NCBI RefSeq assembly: GCF_012030425.1
Contig: NZ_JAAUVN010000002.1
Coordinates: 434,001 to 498,000, forward strand
Reading direction: 5' to 3'
From: Sphingobacterium sp. B16(2022)
GTDB taxonomy: Bacteria > Bacteroidota > Bacteroidia > Sphingobacteriales > Sphingobacteriaceae
DNA length: 64,000 bases
The notes beneath the pieces are model-generated. The model saw only the letters and a program-made list of their open reading frames with translations. It had not been told where the DNA came from and did no database searches. Made by a program: the position numbers and the translations under genes. Position 1 is the first letter of the stretch. Each line of letters opens with the position of its first letter. Below, in pieces: positions 10,073 through 19,222 of this stretch.

Positions 10073-10111
10073 TCAAAAAAAACTGTGGAAGATTTTTTTC
10101 TCCCACAGTTT
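10073..10111 (-). terminator. Terminator-like hairpin in phospholipase C leader
   Basis: Read on the minus strand, a 13-bp stem with one mismatch (arms 10099-10111 and 10080-10092, AAACTGTGG core) has a 6-7 nt T-rich/A-rich loop and is followed by a T8 tract (plus-strand A-run 10075-10082). It lies upstream of, and oriented with, the phospholipase gene that starts at 10000. It therefore either ends a stray antisense transcript or controls read-through into that gene. Confidence 0.5.
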
Positions 10112-10244
10112 CATCATTTGCTAACGTTTATTTCAAGATCACTTCGACATCGTAATTTATTAAGAGCAATCTTGATATAAGTGAAAAATTTCAGATAAGG
10201 ACAACATACAATTAGAATTCCTAATTTTTTCCTAAATGTGCCTA

Positions 10245-10252
10245 TAAGTTTG
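10245..10252 (+). promoter_or_regulatory. Bacteroidota -7 element for the beta-barrel gene
   Basis: TAAGTTTG fits the TAnnTTTG consensus and sits 17 bp before the ATG at 10270, implying a very short leader. I see no clear TTTG at -33. Confidence 0.45.
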
Positions 10253-10269
10253 TTTCAAACATTAATATC

Positions 10270-11064
10270 ATGAAATTTATATATACACTTTTATTTTTCC
10301 TATTCGTTTCCAATTTTTTATTTGCACAAGAAACCACAATACCTAAGCCAGCAAAAGTAAAACATGCAGAACCACTCTACCTAGACCTCATGCGGGATCT
10401 TGGCGCTAGAAAAGGCGAAGCAGAATTTAATGTTGGATATGGTACTGGACGTTTCAAAAATAAAGTAGAGCATAATGCTTTTATTGAATACGAGTGGGCT
10501 GTTGCTAATCGTCTGGGACTGGAAGTTGAAGTGCCTGTACTATTTGCAAAAGATAATGTAGGGCAAAGAACCAATCATATAGAAGGTTTAAAATTAGGAA
10601 CACAATATACGTTTCTGGTAGATGAGAAACACCAGACTTCTTTGGCTATCGGGTATGTACATGAAATGGAATTTGGCCGATCAAATCCAACTGTAAGAAA
10701 TACACCTCTTTTTGATGGTTTTGTATCATCACCCTTCTTTATAGCAGCTAAGAATTTTAATCAGATCAGTACATTGATTTATACAGGACCTGAATTCGAA
10801 TATCACTTTAAAAAGAAAGGAATGGAAACCAATTTTGTATTGAACGCAAACGTGCATTACATGGTTCCCAATTCAAGTCATTACATCGGTATTGAAAATG
10901 ATATGCGTATCGAGCATGGTCATTTAGAATATATCATGAGACCTCAAATGAAGTTAGCGTTATCCCCTAATTTTGCAGTAGGTCTAGTGTGTGGTGTTCC
11001 GATAAAATCAAAAGAGTTTCAAATGGATTTTATGACCAGATTAATTTGGGAACCAAAGTTCTAA
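10270..11064 (+). CDS. Secreted outer-membrane beta-barrel-like protein of unknown function
   Basis: The 264-residue protein has a signal peptide (MKFIYTLLFFLFVSNFLFAQ). After it comes HAEPLYLDLMRDLGARKGEAE, a segment I have seen in a conserved uncharacterised Bacteroidota family, and then alternating aromatic beta strands ending in ...DFMTRLIWEPKF, typical of an outer-membrane barrel C-terminus. No catalytic motif is visible. It diverges from the phospholipase C gene; a link between the two is only positional. Confidence 0.65.
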   Translation: MKFIYTLLFFLFVSNFLFAQETTIPKPAKVKHAEPLYLDLMRDLGARKGEAEFNVGYGTGRFKNKVEHNAFIEYEWAVANRLGLEVEVPVLFAKDNVGQRTNHIEGLKLGTQYTFLVDEKHQTSLAIGYVHEMEFGRSNPTVRNTPLFDGFVSSPFFIAAKNFNQISTLIYTGPEFEYHFKKKGMETNFVLNANVHYMVPNSSHYIGIENDMRIEHGHLEYIMRPQMKLALSPNFAVGLVCGVPIKSKEFQMDFMTRLIWEPKF

Positions 11065-11103
11065 GGCCTACGAGCTTTGTTTTAGTTTCTTGACATATTA
11101 GAA

Positions 11104-11131
11104 AAGCCTCAGCGTTTAAATACTGAGGCTT
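11104..11131. terminator. Bidirectional terminator between convergent genes
   Basis: A 9-bp stem (AAGCCTCAG, 11104-11112, with CTGAGGCTT, 11123-11131) is flanked by A and T runs on either side, suiting both the beta-barrel gene (plus) and the glycosyltransferase (minus). Confidence 0.7.
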
Positions 11132-11138
11132 CGGTTTC

Positions 11139-12320
11139 TTATGCTTCCCTTCTCATATCAAAAGATATGTAATTTTCAAAATACTCAAGTGACCTTATGG
11201 GGGTTGTGCGGTTACTCAACAGTTCAATATAATTATTTGCCATCAATCTCCATGTTGATAGTTCTCCAAAACTTTGCGCTTTGAACCGATACCAAGCCAA
11301 TAATCTTGGGGAATTATATAAAAGAATGATGTTTTCGCGCATCGCTTCTATATCATCGAAAGGTGTGAGTATGCCTCGGTCATCGATCAATAAATCCTTA
11401 GCGTGCCAATAGGGAGTAGCAATAACAGCTGTTCCAGCTCCAACTGCGAACGATAGAGTTCCACTACTTGATTGTTCCTTATGTTGATAGGGAGATATGT
11501 AAATATCGCATGCTGTAAGATATTCTTTGAGTTGCTCATCCGATAAAAACTCATCTACAAATACGACTTTATCCTGTAATTCTAATTGTTCCACCAGATT
11601 TTGTAATTCATAACGATAGGATTCACCTTCACTTGCCAATACATGCGGATGTGTCTTTCCGACAATAAAGTATTTGAAATCTGGTAAATCGAGACCTACC
11701 AAAGACTTGATAGCGTATTCCAAATTTTTACTCCGTCTGATTAAGCCGAAAGTCAGCATCATAAAATGTTGCTGTAAGCCTAATTTTTGCTTTGCTAATC
11801 CTTGGTTATAATCAAACTGAGGAACTCCATGTGGAATCATTTTAATCTTCTGATGATCAAGATCTGGGAAAATCTCTTTCAAAATTGAGCATCCTTTGGG
11901 CGAAAGAGAAATGACCTGCTTTGATTTTTTCAGGAGTGATTCCATGATTTCTTTTTTCCTTAAGGTTGGATCCTGTATTATTGTGTGAAAAACCGTTATT
12001 AATGGTATGTTTAAGTTATTGATCAGGTTATTGATGAAAATGCCATCAGCACCACCAAAAATCCCAAATTCATGTTGTAATATACAATAATCATATTCCT
12101 CATTAATGATACATGAAGCTTGCATATAACTGTCTAATCCATCCTTGTCAATGACAAATCGTATTGAGTTATCAAATTGTTCTTTACCTAATTTACATAC
12201 AGCAATTAGATCGACTGTTACATCTGGATCGAGCTCCATTCCCTGTTTCAGATCTTTAGTGAAGGTTGCAAGTCCACATTTCTGAGGAGGGCAGGTGCTA
12301 ATAATGACAATTTTCTTCAT
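11139..12320 (-). CDS. Glycosyltransferase family 4 protein
   Basis: The 393-residue protein starts MKKIVIISTCPPQKCGLATF, the N-terminal nucleotide-sugar fold with the G-rich loop of GT4 (GT-B) enzymes. It contains MIPHGVPQFDYN in the linker, FGLIRRSKNLEYAIKSL, and the C-terminal donor-binding stretch ISPYQHKEQSSSGTLSFAVGAG with its E/G pattern. The donor and acceptor cannot be read from sequence; relatives act in capsule, exopolysaccharide or trehalose-like synthesis in the cytoplasm. It lacks neighbouring polysaccharide genes. A 38-codon ORF lies 7 bp upstream and could be translationally coupled. Confidence 0.85.
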   Translation of the reverse strand: MKKIVIISTCPPQKCGLATFTKDLKQGMELDPDVTVDLIAVCKLGKEQFDNSIRFVIDKDGLDSYMQASCIINEEYDYCILQHEFGIFGGADGIFINNLINNLNIPLITVFHTIIQDPTLRKKEIMESLLKKSKQVISLSPKGCSILKEIFPDLDHQKIKMIPHGVPQFDYNQGLAKQKLGLQQHFMMLTFGLIRRSKNLEYAIKSLVGLDLPDFKYFIVGKTHPHVLASEGESYRYELQNLVEQLELQDKVVFVDEFLSDEQLKEYLTACDIYISPYQHKEQSSSGTLSFAVGAGTAVIATPYWHAKDLLIDDRGILTPFDDIEAMRENIILLYNSPRLLAWYRFKAQSFGELSTWRLMANNYIELLSNRTTPIRSLEYFENYISFDMRREA

Positions 12321-12327
12321 ATTATTG

Positions 12328-12444
12328 CTACTTGCTTATGTTATTATCTGCCTGCTCAACAGGTATATCCAAAATCGCCATCAATAATAAATAATATCCT
12401 CTGTCTAAGCCCATTTCTTTTGCTTTTTGATCGATATGCTCCAT
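12328..12444 (-). CDS. Candidate small protein upstream of glycosyltransferase (38 aa)
   Basis: An ATG at 12444 opens 38 codons (MEHIDQKAKEMGLDRGYY..., ending DNNISK) and stops 7 bp before the glycosyltransferase start. The composition is soluble and helical, with a hydrophobic patch LLLMAILDIP. The tight spacing suggests either a genuine small protein or a translational-coupling ORF. I recognise no family, and no strong ribosome-binding site is visible. Confidence 0.4.
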   Translation of the reverse strand: MEHIDQKAKEMGLDRGYYLLLMAILDIPVEQADNNISK

Positions 12445-12784
12445 AATATATAGTATGATTAAATGCTACGTCCTTTTTATGCAAGCTGTAAATCAAAAGC
12501 TGTACCCAAAACCTATTTTTATGTACATAACCGTAGTTTTTAGGTCAGTTAAAGTAGATTGTTACTTATCGACAGTACTAAGCGTAGAGCGTGCGTATTT
12601 GTACGGACACATAGAAATATTCTTGTTTTTAGCGTTGGCTGATACGAATTGGTTTGCTTTTATTCTGAGGCAAAAAGTTAGATTACCGTGCAAGAAATAG
12701 ATAATTACATATAATTAGTTTACAGATGGTCGATAATTTAGCAAGAATGAATGTGGTCATTCATTAAATTTATTTATAAAAAAT

Positions 12785-12822
12785 AAAAAGGCTTATACAT
12801 AAAAATATGTATAAGCCTTTTT
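12785..12822. terminator. Terminator of tRNA-Ala
   Basis: A perfect 16-bp stem (12785-12800 with 12807-12822, core GGCTTATACAT) has a 6-nt loop and A5/T5 flanks. It lies 4 bp beyond the 3' end of the minus-strand tRNA. Confidence 0.8.
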
Positions 12823-12826
12823 AATG

Positions 12827-12899
12827 TGGAGCATATCGGAATCGAACCGATCACCTCTTCACTGCCAGCGAAGCGCTCTACCAAATGAGCTAATACCCC
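12827..12899 (-). tRNA. tRNA-Ala (anticodon GGC)
   Basis: The 73-nt minus-strand gene folds as a standard tRNA. The acceptor stem is GGGGTAT/ATGCTCC with discriminator A, the D-arm is TAGCTCATTTGGTAGAGC, and the T-arm contains GGTTCGATTCC. The anticodon loop CTGGCAG, on the stem CTTCG/TGAAG, gives anticodon GGC. CCA is not encoded. Confidence 0.95.
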
Positions 12900-13236
12900 A
12901 GTATGTCGTAAGACAGGACCAAGATAGTACTTTAATATGAAATTCAAAACATCGGCGTTCTAATTTTTTCATTTACCTCTGTATTTTTTATTAGAATAGC
13001 TAGAGTAATAGACTATTTTGGTTTATACAGATTTAAAACTATTTATTTTACATAAGTTAATTTATTGTATTTGAGCGTAATAATCTATTTTCTTTATTTT
13101 TTAACCATAAATTTTTGATAAGTGAGATTTCATAAAGCCTCAACTTCGGACCATTATGTTCTTGATAGGTGCAATTAGAAAATAATTCCTTGTAAATGAG
13201 TTGTTTGTTGATTGTGTTTTAATTATGACAAAAAAG

Positions 13237-13300
13237 TCTACTAAATCTATATATAAAAATATTACTTTTGCCACACAATAAAGACTACTAGTTTAGTAGA
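13237..13300 (+). promoter_or_regulatory. Promoter and inverted repeats upstream of SusC/SusD operon
   Basis: TACTTTTG at 13263-13270 matches the -7 consensus TAnnTTTG. It is bracketed by TCTACTAAA (13237-13245) and its exact inverse TTTAGTAGA (13292-13300). The right-hand copy is itself part of a small palindrome, CTACTAGTTTAGTAG. Such a layout fits a repressor or activator site around the start of transcription, but no regulator gene is adjacent. Confidence 0.5.
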
Positions 13301-13386
13301 TTATTGTTTTTCAATAAATATAAGCGAAACGGAGTCCGTATTAAATGCTTTATAAGTGCAGTATTAAAAATTCTAAACAGTATTAC

Positions 13387-16300
13387 ATGCAGTTAACAAA
13401 CAAAATTTTTCCATTAGTAGCTACGGTATTAACCGTCTCAAGTATGAGTCAACTTCAGGCTCAGCAGCGCAATGTACAAGGTAAAGTTACAGATGTCACA
13501 ACAGGAAAAGCGCTTTCAGGAGTTAATGTTGTTTTCTCCGGACAGACTAGAGGCACAACAACAAATGTAAATGGAGAATTTACACTCCCCGTACAGCAGG
13601 CTTCAGATACCATTATCGAATTTTCTTATATCGGTTATGAGACTCAAAAGGTAAAAGCTGACGGCGCTAATCTGACTGTCGCTTTGCAGGTTACCAGTCA
13701 AAACCTTGATGAGGTTGTGGTGGTCGCTTACGGTACATCTAAGCGCGCCAATATTACCGGATCAGTCAGCACGGTTAATGCAAAAGCAATTGAAAATAGA
13801 CAGGTCTCCAGTATTTCGAAAGCGTTGGAAGGTCAAGTACCCGGCTTACAGTCGGTCGCATCTTCAGGTCAACCCGGTACTGATGCCGCAATCAGAATTA
13901 GAGGTATAGGGTCTATCAACGCCTCAAGTTCGCCATTGTTTGTCGTGGACGGAAATCCATTTTCAGGAGATATCAACTCGATCAATCCCAATGATATTCA
14001 ATCCGTTTCTGTTCTGAAAGATGCAGCTTCAAGCGCCTTGTATGGATCTAGAGGTGCTAATGGTGTCATTATCATTACGACAAAAAGTGGTAAGTCTTCT
14101 GAAAATACGACGATCAATCTTAATTTTACCCAAGGTTATTCTGGAAGAGCGGTTCGTGACTACGATCAGGTATCTACGGATGATTATTTCCAAATGTATT
14201 GGGAGGCACTTCGTAATAAAAACCTTTCAAATGGCTTGACAGCCGCGCAGGCAGCAACAAATGCGACGAACAGTGTTATAACTGATCTGAATAAAAATCC
14301 ATATGGGTCGGCATTTCCGCAGCCGGTAGGACTGGATGGGAAATTAGTTCCAGGAGCAAAAGCATTATGGAATGATCCATGGACCGATGTTTTGCAACGT
14401 ACAGGTGTGCGTACACAAGGAGATTTAAGTTTCAGTGGTGGTGGTCCTAAAAATACCTATTTTATGTCCGGGAGTTATTTGGATGATCAGGGTATTGCAA
14501 TTGAATCAGGTTTCAAACGGTATAATGTACGTGCCAATATTGATGGAAAGATGAAATCCTGGTTAAATGCAGGTCTCAATATAGCAGGTAGCAGTACACA
14601 GCAGAAATATCCGCAATCCGAAGATAGCAACACCGCTAATATTATCAATTTTTCCCGCTTAGTACCTTCTTTTTATCCTTACTACGAGCGTGCAGCAGAC
14701 GGTTCTTATGTGCTGGATGAAAACGGAAATAAAATATATGATTTTGGACTTTACCGTCCGAGTGGCGCTACTCCAAAGAACAATCTGGCAGCTTCACTGC
14801 CTTTAGATAAAAATGATATCCGAAGAGAAAATGTTGCCGCTAGAGCCTACCTTGAGGCTGTTTTTTCAAAAGATCTGAAATTCCGATCTACTTATAGTCT
14901 AGACTATATCAATAGTAATACCCATAATTATACCAATCCTACGGTTGGTTTTGGTGTCGATACAAAAGGATCTGTGTCCAAATCCAATGTACGAACAGTA
15001 GGACAAACTTGGAACAATATTTTAACGTTTGATAAGCAGTTTGACCTACATCACTTGAATGTATTGGCAGGTCAGGAATATTATGATTTCAACAGTTCCA
15101 ATATGAGTGGTAGTCGTCAGGGATTTGTACTTCCAGGATTTTACGAACCGGTCGCAGCGTCGCAATTGAATAATTTTACAGGATCTAGCGTCGATTACAG
15201 CTTATTGAGTTTCCTTGGACGTGCCGAATATAACTATGATAACCGTTATTATTTCTCGACCTCATTACGTACCGATGGATCATCCCGTTTTGCACCAGAA
15301 ACCCGTTGGGGAACTTTCTGGTCAGTGGGCGGTTCATGGAAAATTGCGCAGGAAAATTTCTTGAAAGATGTTTCAGCTCTTAATCAGTTAACCTTGAGAG
15401 CTAGTTATGGAGGCCAGGGTAATGACAACTTGGGAACTTACTATGCTTACCAAGGCTTATATACTATTTCCAATAGTTTAGGTGAAGGCGGAACGGTTAC
15501 AAGCCGATTGCCAACACCAGATCTGAAATGGGAGACAAACTTGAACTTTAATGTGGGTTTGGATGTTGCTGCTTTTAAAAATCGAGTTTCATTAAGTGTG
15601 GAATATTTTAATCGCCAAAGTAAAGATCTGTTATTTACAATGCCGATGCCTTATTCGAGCGGTTATTCAGGTTATGATGCCAATATTGGATCACTTCGAA
15701 ATAGAGGATTCGATATCGATATACACACGATCCCAGTACTGACTGAAAACTTCAGATGGAACTTGGATGTGAATCTATCTCATTATACCAATAAAATCAC
15801 CTCGTTGCCAAATAATAACAAAGATATCATTACGGGCACACGTGCATTACGAGTTGGTGGTACGATCTATGATTTCTTTATGCCGGAATGGGCGGGTGTA
15901 AATCCTGAAAATGGATTACCTCAATGGTATGTGGCCGATCAGGACGGGAAAAAAACAGATCAAAAAACATCTGAGTATACTAAAGCTGGATTTTTTGATG
16001 CCGGAAGCTCATTGCCTGATTTAATAGGTGGTGTAAGCAATAGCTTTAGTTATAAGAATTTTGATTTATCTGCTTTGGTCAGCTTCAGTTTAGGTGGACA
16101 AGTATTGGATAACGATTATATCCAGTTGATGCATACCGGAAATAATGTGGGAAGAGCGTGGAGTGTTGAAATGTTGAATCATTGGACACCAGAAAATACA
16201 GCTACAAACGTCCCAAAGTTGACCACAGATAATTTAAACTGGACTTCAACCTCCACACGCTTTTTATATGATGCAACGTATGCGCGTTTAAAGAATGTGA

Positions 16301-16497
16301 GTTTAGGCTATAGTTTACCTGGAGATTTAATCCGACGAATTGGACTCGGTAAATTACGCGTATTTGCAACAGCAGAAAACTTGCTAACTTTTTATGGACA
16401 TCAAGGAATGGATCCGGAGCAGACATTAAATGGAGCTACTTATTTCCGGTACCCGGCTATGCGTACCATTTCAGGAGGTTTACAGCTTGTTTTTTAA
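13387..16497 (+). CDS. SusC/RagA-family TonB-linked outer-membrane transporter
   Basis: I place the start at the ATG at 13387, because it directly precedes a signal peptide (MQLTNKIFPLVATVLTVSSM...LQAQ). A start at 13345 would add 14 residues before it. The mature protein has a carboxypeptidase-D-like domain (VQGKVTDVTTGKALSGVNV), the SusC motif VVVAYGTSKRANITGSVS, a plug with LKDAASSALYGSRGANGVI, and a 22-strand barrel ending GGLQLVF. Such proteins import ligands bound by the SusD partner in a TonB-dependent way. The SusD gene follows after 31 bp. No enzyme or sigma/anti-sigma pair is attached, so the substrate is unknown. Confidence 0.93.
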   Translation: MQLTNKIFPLVATVLTVSSMSQLQAQQRNVQGKVTDVTTGKALSGVNVVFSGQTRGTTTNVNGEFTLPVQQASDTIIEFSYIGYETQKVKADGANLTVALQVTSQNLDEVVVVAYGTSKRANITGSVSTVNAKAIENRQVSSISKALEGQVPGLQSVASSGQPGTDAAIRIRGIGSINASSSPLFVVDGNPFSGDINSINPNDIQSVSVLKDAASSALYGSRGANGVIIITTKSGKSSENTTINLNFTQGYSGRAVRDYDQVSTDDYFQMYWEALRNKNLSNGLTAAQAATNATNSVITDLNKNPYGSAFPQPVGLDGKLVPGAKALWNDPWTDVLQRTGVRTQGDLSFSGGGPKNTYFMSGSYLDDQGIAIESGFKRYNVRANIDGKMKSWLNAGLNIAGSSTQQKYPQSEDSNTANIINFSRLVPSFYPYYERAADGSYVLDENGNKIYDFGLYRPSGATPKNNLAASLPLDKNDIRRENVAARAYLEAVFSKDLKFRSTYSLDYINSNTHNYTNPTVGFGVDTKGSVSKSNVRTVGQTWNNILTFDKQFDLHHLNVLAGQEYYDFNSSNMSGSRQGFVLPGFYEPVAASQLNNFTGSSVDYSLLSFLGRAEYNYDNRYYFSTSLRTDGSSRFAPETRWGTFWSVGGSWKIAQENFLKDVSALNQLTLRASYGGQGNDNLGTYYAYQGLYTISNSLGEGGTVTSRLPTPDLKWETNLNFNVGLDVAAFKNRVSLSVEYFNRQSKDLLFTMPMPYSSGYSGYDANIGSLRNRGFDIDIHTIPVLTENFRWNLDVNLSHYTNKITSLPNNNKDIITGTRALRVGGTIYDFFMPEWAGVNPENGLPQWYVADQDGKKTDQKTSEYTKAGFFDAGSSLPDLIGGVSNSFSYKNFDLSALVSFSLGGQVLDNDYIQLMHTGNNVGRAWSVEMLNHWTPENTATNVPKLTTDNLNWTSTSTRFLYDATYARLKNVSLGYSLPGDLIRRIGLGKLRVFATAENLLTFYGHQGMDPEQTLNGATYFRYPAMRTISGGLQLVF

Positions 16498-16528
16498 TGT
16501 TTAGGCAATCATATAAAAATAAAACAGT

Positions 16529-18019
16529 ATGAATATGAAATTAAAATCTACCTATATACTTTTGGCAGTTTCCTTACTCGGTACATCTTGTAAAGATGTC
16601 TTGGACACGAATCCGACAACTGCCGTCGCTGAGTCCGAGATTTATAAAACGACCGCGAATGTTGAAACGGTTATTAATGGAACTTGGAAATACCTCAATG
16701 ATACGTTTTTCACGTATGCCAATCCGGGCTACTCAGCTATTTTGCGTACCAGTGATGCCATGGGGAGTGACGTTGCTTTGACGACAAAATACGGATATCG
16801 CGATGCTTATACATTTTCAGAACTCAATAATAACCGATCTTACCGCATTAACTCTTTCTGGACTTTGCTTTATAAAGTCATCGATAATGCCAATAATATT
16901 GTTGCTAAAGTCGATGGCGCTGAAGGTAGGACAGAAGATAAGAATAGGTTAAAGGGGCAGGCAAAAGCACTCCGCGCATTTGCTTATCTGAATTTAGCAT
17001 CTTTTTATCAGTTTAGTTATCAGAAAGATAAAAATGCGTTAACAGCACCGATTTATACTGAACCAAGCACCACAGCGACCAAAGGAAATCCGCGAGCAAG
17101 TCTACAGCAACTTTACGATCAAATTTTAAGTGACTTAAAAGATAGCCAAACACTTCTTGAAGGATATACCCGTACCGAGAAATATAAGATCAATCAGAAT
17201 GTAGTTCAAGGTTTATTGGCACGTACCTATCTGCAGGTGGGTGAATGGAAGCTAGCAGCTGAGGCTGCAGAAAAAGCAAGAAGTACTTACAATCTTATGG
17301 GTGCAGCTGATTATCAGGCAGGGTTCAATGATCTTGGGAATTCAGAATGGATATGGGGACATAAGCAGACGACTGAACAAAGCAATGCTAGTTATACCTT
17401 CCATTATTTAGACGTATCCTCCGATGCATCTTATTATTTCAGCTTTATGGCAGATCCTTATTTTAAGAATTTATTTGACGAAAGCGATACGCGCTACAGT
17501 TTATTCGAGTGGGATCCATTGGCTGGACGTGAAGGGTTTTTAAGATATAAAAAATTCAAATTTAAACCCAACGTGATCGGAGATATCGTATATATGCGTT
17601 CTTCCGAGATGGTATTGATTGAAGCCGAAGGTTATGCGCGCGCAGGGCTGCAGGACAAAGCCATTGCTGCATTAAACACATTGCGTACAGCCCGTCAAGC
17701 AAAACTTTATGATGTGAGCCAAGGGAAAAACTTAATTGAAGAGATCTTGATAGAACGACGTAAAGAACTTTGGGGAGAAGGCTTCGCTTTATCGGATATT
17801 ATTAGAACGCAAGGAAAAGTACAGCGTAAATTGTTTATTGATGAAACAGGTAAACCAATCCAGGTTTCGATCAAAACAGCAAATGGAGGTACTAAACTTG
17901 TTAATGGACAGGGACATCGCGTAGTGAAATTTCCGGATGGATCTAATTTCGTCACTAATAGCCCATATTATCTATTCACTATTCCAAACGAAGAAATTGT
18001 TAGAAATCCTAATTTATAA
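16529..18019 (+). CDS. SusD/RagB-family outer-membrane lipoprotein
   Basis: The 496-residue protein has a lipoprotein signal (YILLAVSLLGTSCKDVLDTNP) with the lipid-attached cysteine at about residue 21. It has the SusD-like helical scaffold (AKALRAFAYLNLASFYQFSY near residue 150) and the usual C-terminal RagB region (SSEMVLIEAEGYARAGLQDKAIAALNTLR and 'LIERRKELWGEGFALSDIIR'). It should form the lid of the SusC transporter encoded just upstream and bind the substrate. A terminator follows, so this is a two-gene operon. Confidence 0.92.
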   Translation: MNMKLKSTYILLAVSLLGTSCKDVLDTNPTTAVAESEIYKTTANVETVINGTWKYLNDTFFTYANPGYSAILRTSDAMGSDVALTTKYGYRDAYTFSELNNNRSYRINSFWTLLYKVIDNANNIVAKVDGAEGRTEDKNRLKGQAKALRAFAYLNLASFYQFSYQKDKNALTAPIYTEPSTTATKGNPRASLQQLYDQILSDLKDSQTLLEGYTRTEKYKINQNVVQGLLARTYLQVGEWKLAAEAAEKARSTYNLMGAADYQAGFNDLGNSEWIWGHKQTTEQSNASYTFHYLDVSSDASYYFSFMADPYFKNLFDESDTRYSLFEWDPLAGREGFLRYKKFKFKPNVIGDIVYMRSSEMVLIEAEGYARAGLQDKAIAALNTLRTARQAKLYDVSQGKNLIEEILIERRKELWGEGFALSDIIRTQGKVQRKLFIDETGKPIQVSIKTANGGTKLVNGQGHRVVKFPDGSNFVTNSPYYLFTIPNEEIVRNPNL

Positions 18020-18043
18020 TATGAATTGCTTTTTAATAAAAAT

Positions 18044-18077
18044 AGGCCTCTTACAGTAGTAAGGGCCTGTTTTTTTA
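18044..18077 (+). terminator. Terminator of SusC/SusD operon
   Basis: Stem AGGCC/GGCCT continues past a bulged T into CTTAC/GTAAG with an AGTA loop, and is followed by GTTTTTTTA. Confidence 0.75.
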
Positions 18078-18145
18078 TTACTTATTTCACGCTCATTTTT
18101 AATCTTTCTGATTACATACTATTATATACTTTCAGTCAACTATAA

Positions 18146-18976
18146 TTATTTTAGAGGTACTCGTTTGGCTAATGTTTTTAATGCTCCTTTATAAGAATCG
18201 ACTCCGCCAAGAAAAGGTTTTCTTGTGTCCGAAAACAGTTGCCTTCCAGTCGCATCATAAATAGTCATTAAAACTTTTGTGTCATAATTTGTACTGGTGT
18301 AGCTGTTGTTTGATTGGACAACAGTACCCTTCGTTTTATTATCTTTTTTCTTGTCATCATAAGATGCTACCCCAGATCCATAGCTGAATGTTCCTTTATT
18401 TTCAATATCATAAACCCCTAATACTACATAATCTACACCTAATAGTTTTGCTAATTCTTCCGGTGTATGATTGGCAATATCAGCGAGATTAATACCTGCT
18501 TTAGAAAGGGTAGCGTTGGTCGTCCTTGAATCTTGCATCTGAATAGAAAGTGATCGTGATCTCAAAGCATCGACACAGGCCTGCTGCACTTCCCGTCTCA
18601 TCACATCGGTGGTAAGACCTTGGTCATTACTGGCAATTTCAAATGGAATAACAGCAAGTCTGTTCCCGCCCTGTATAGCGCTAGATTGTAATGCTGTTGC
18701 ATTTACTGTACTGCTGGGATTACCAGCTGACCTAAAGGATTCTTCTCTTCCATTGGCAAATACAATTTTATCAATTAAAGATTTTTTAAGTTCGTATTGT
18801 AACTCCTCACCGGTATAAGAAAACTTGATGATTTCGTCCCCAATCGTGATGACTTTTCCTTTTTTCTGTCCACCGTCCATCAGATAGATGACATCTTCTT
18901 TTTGCTGCGCAAAAGCTGTGGACGTGCATATCAGTAAAGTGAAGAGATAAATTGTAAATTTTAAAATGTGTTTCAT
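18146..18976 (-). CDS. Secreted protein with CsgG-like C-terminal region
   Basis: The 276-residue protein has a signal peptide ending in AFAQQ. The N-terminal part (DVIYLMDGGQKKGKVITIGDEIIKF) resembles small beta domains common in Bacteroidota exported proteins. The region from about residue 105 (LAVIPFEIASNDQGL... LLGVDYVVLGVYDIENKG) resembles the nucleotide-free fold of CsgG and related envelope proteins. A low-complexity patch follows (KKKDNKTKG, near residue 212). It stands alone between two convergent or divergent neighbours. Function is unknown and the CsgG resemblance is tentative. Confidence 0.6.
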   Translation of the reverse strand: MKHILKFTIYLFTLLICTSTAFAQQKEDVIYLMDGGQKKGKVITIGDEIIKFSYTGEELQYELKKSLIDKIVFANGREESFRSAGNPSSTVNATALQSSAIQGGNRLAVIPFEIASNDQGLTTDVMRREVQQACVDALRSRSLSIQMQDSRTTNATLSKAGINLADIANHTPEELAKLLGVDYVVLGVYDIENKGTFSYGSGVASYDDKKKDNKTKGTVVQSNNSYTSTNYDTKVLMTIYDATGRQLFSDTRKPFLGGVDSYKGALKTLAKRVPLK

Positions 18977-19222
18977 AGTTAAGTTAGATTAATTTTGCCT
19001 GCTTATATTTTGCTATCGTAAATATTGCCTGTTAGCGAGCTTAAAAGATTAACAAATAGCCATTAGAAATGGTTTTTAATCTATCAAATTATCTGATTAA
19101 AAACAGAAATGCAATGGCTGGAAAAGCAGCTTCAAAGAGTTAAAAGAAAATTGAAAGAGGTCATTACATTTTGACATCAATGGGTTGATCTACTAAGTCT
19201 TTTCGCTCTTTTAGATTAAAAA

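Noticed and set aside
12455..12700. 81-codon plus-strand frame upstream of tRNA-Ala
   Set aside because: Composition is irregular, no family resemblance, and it begins opposite the small ORF and promoter region of the glycosyltransferase.
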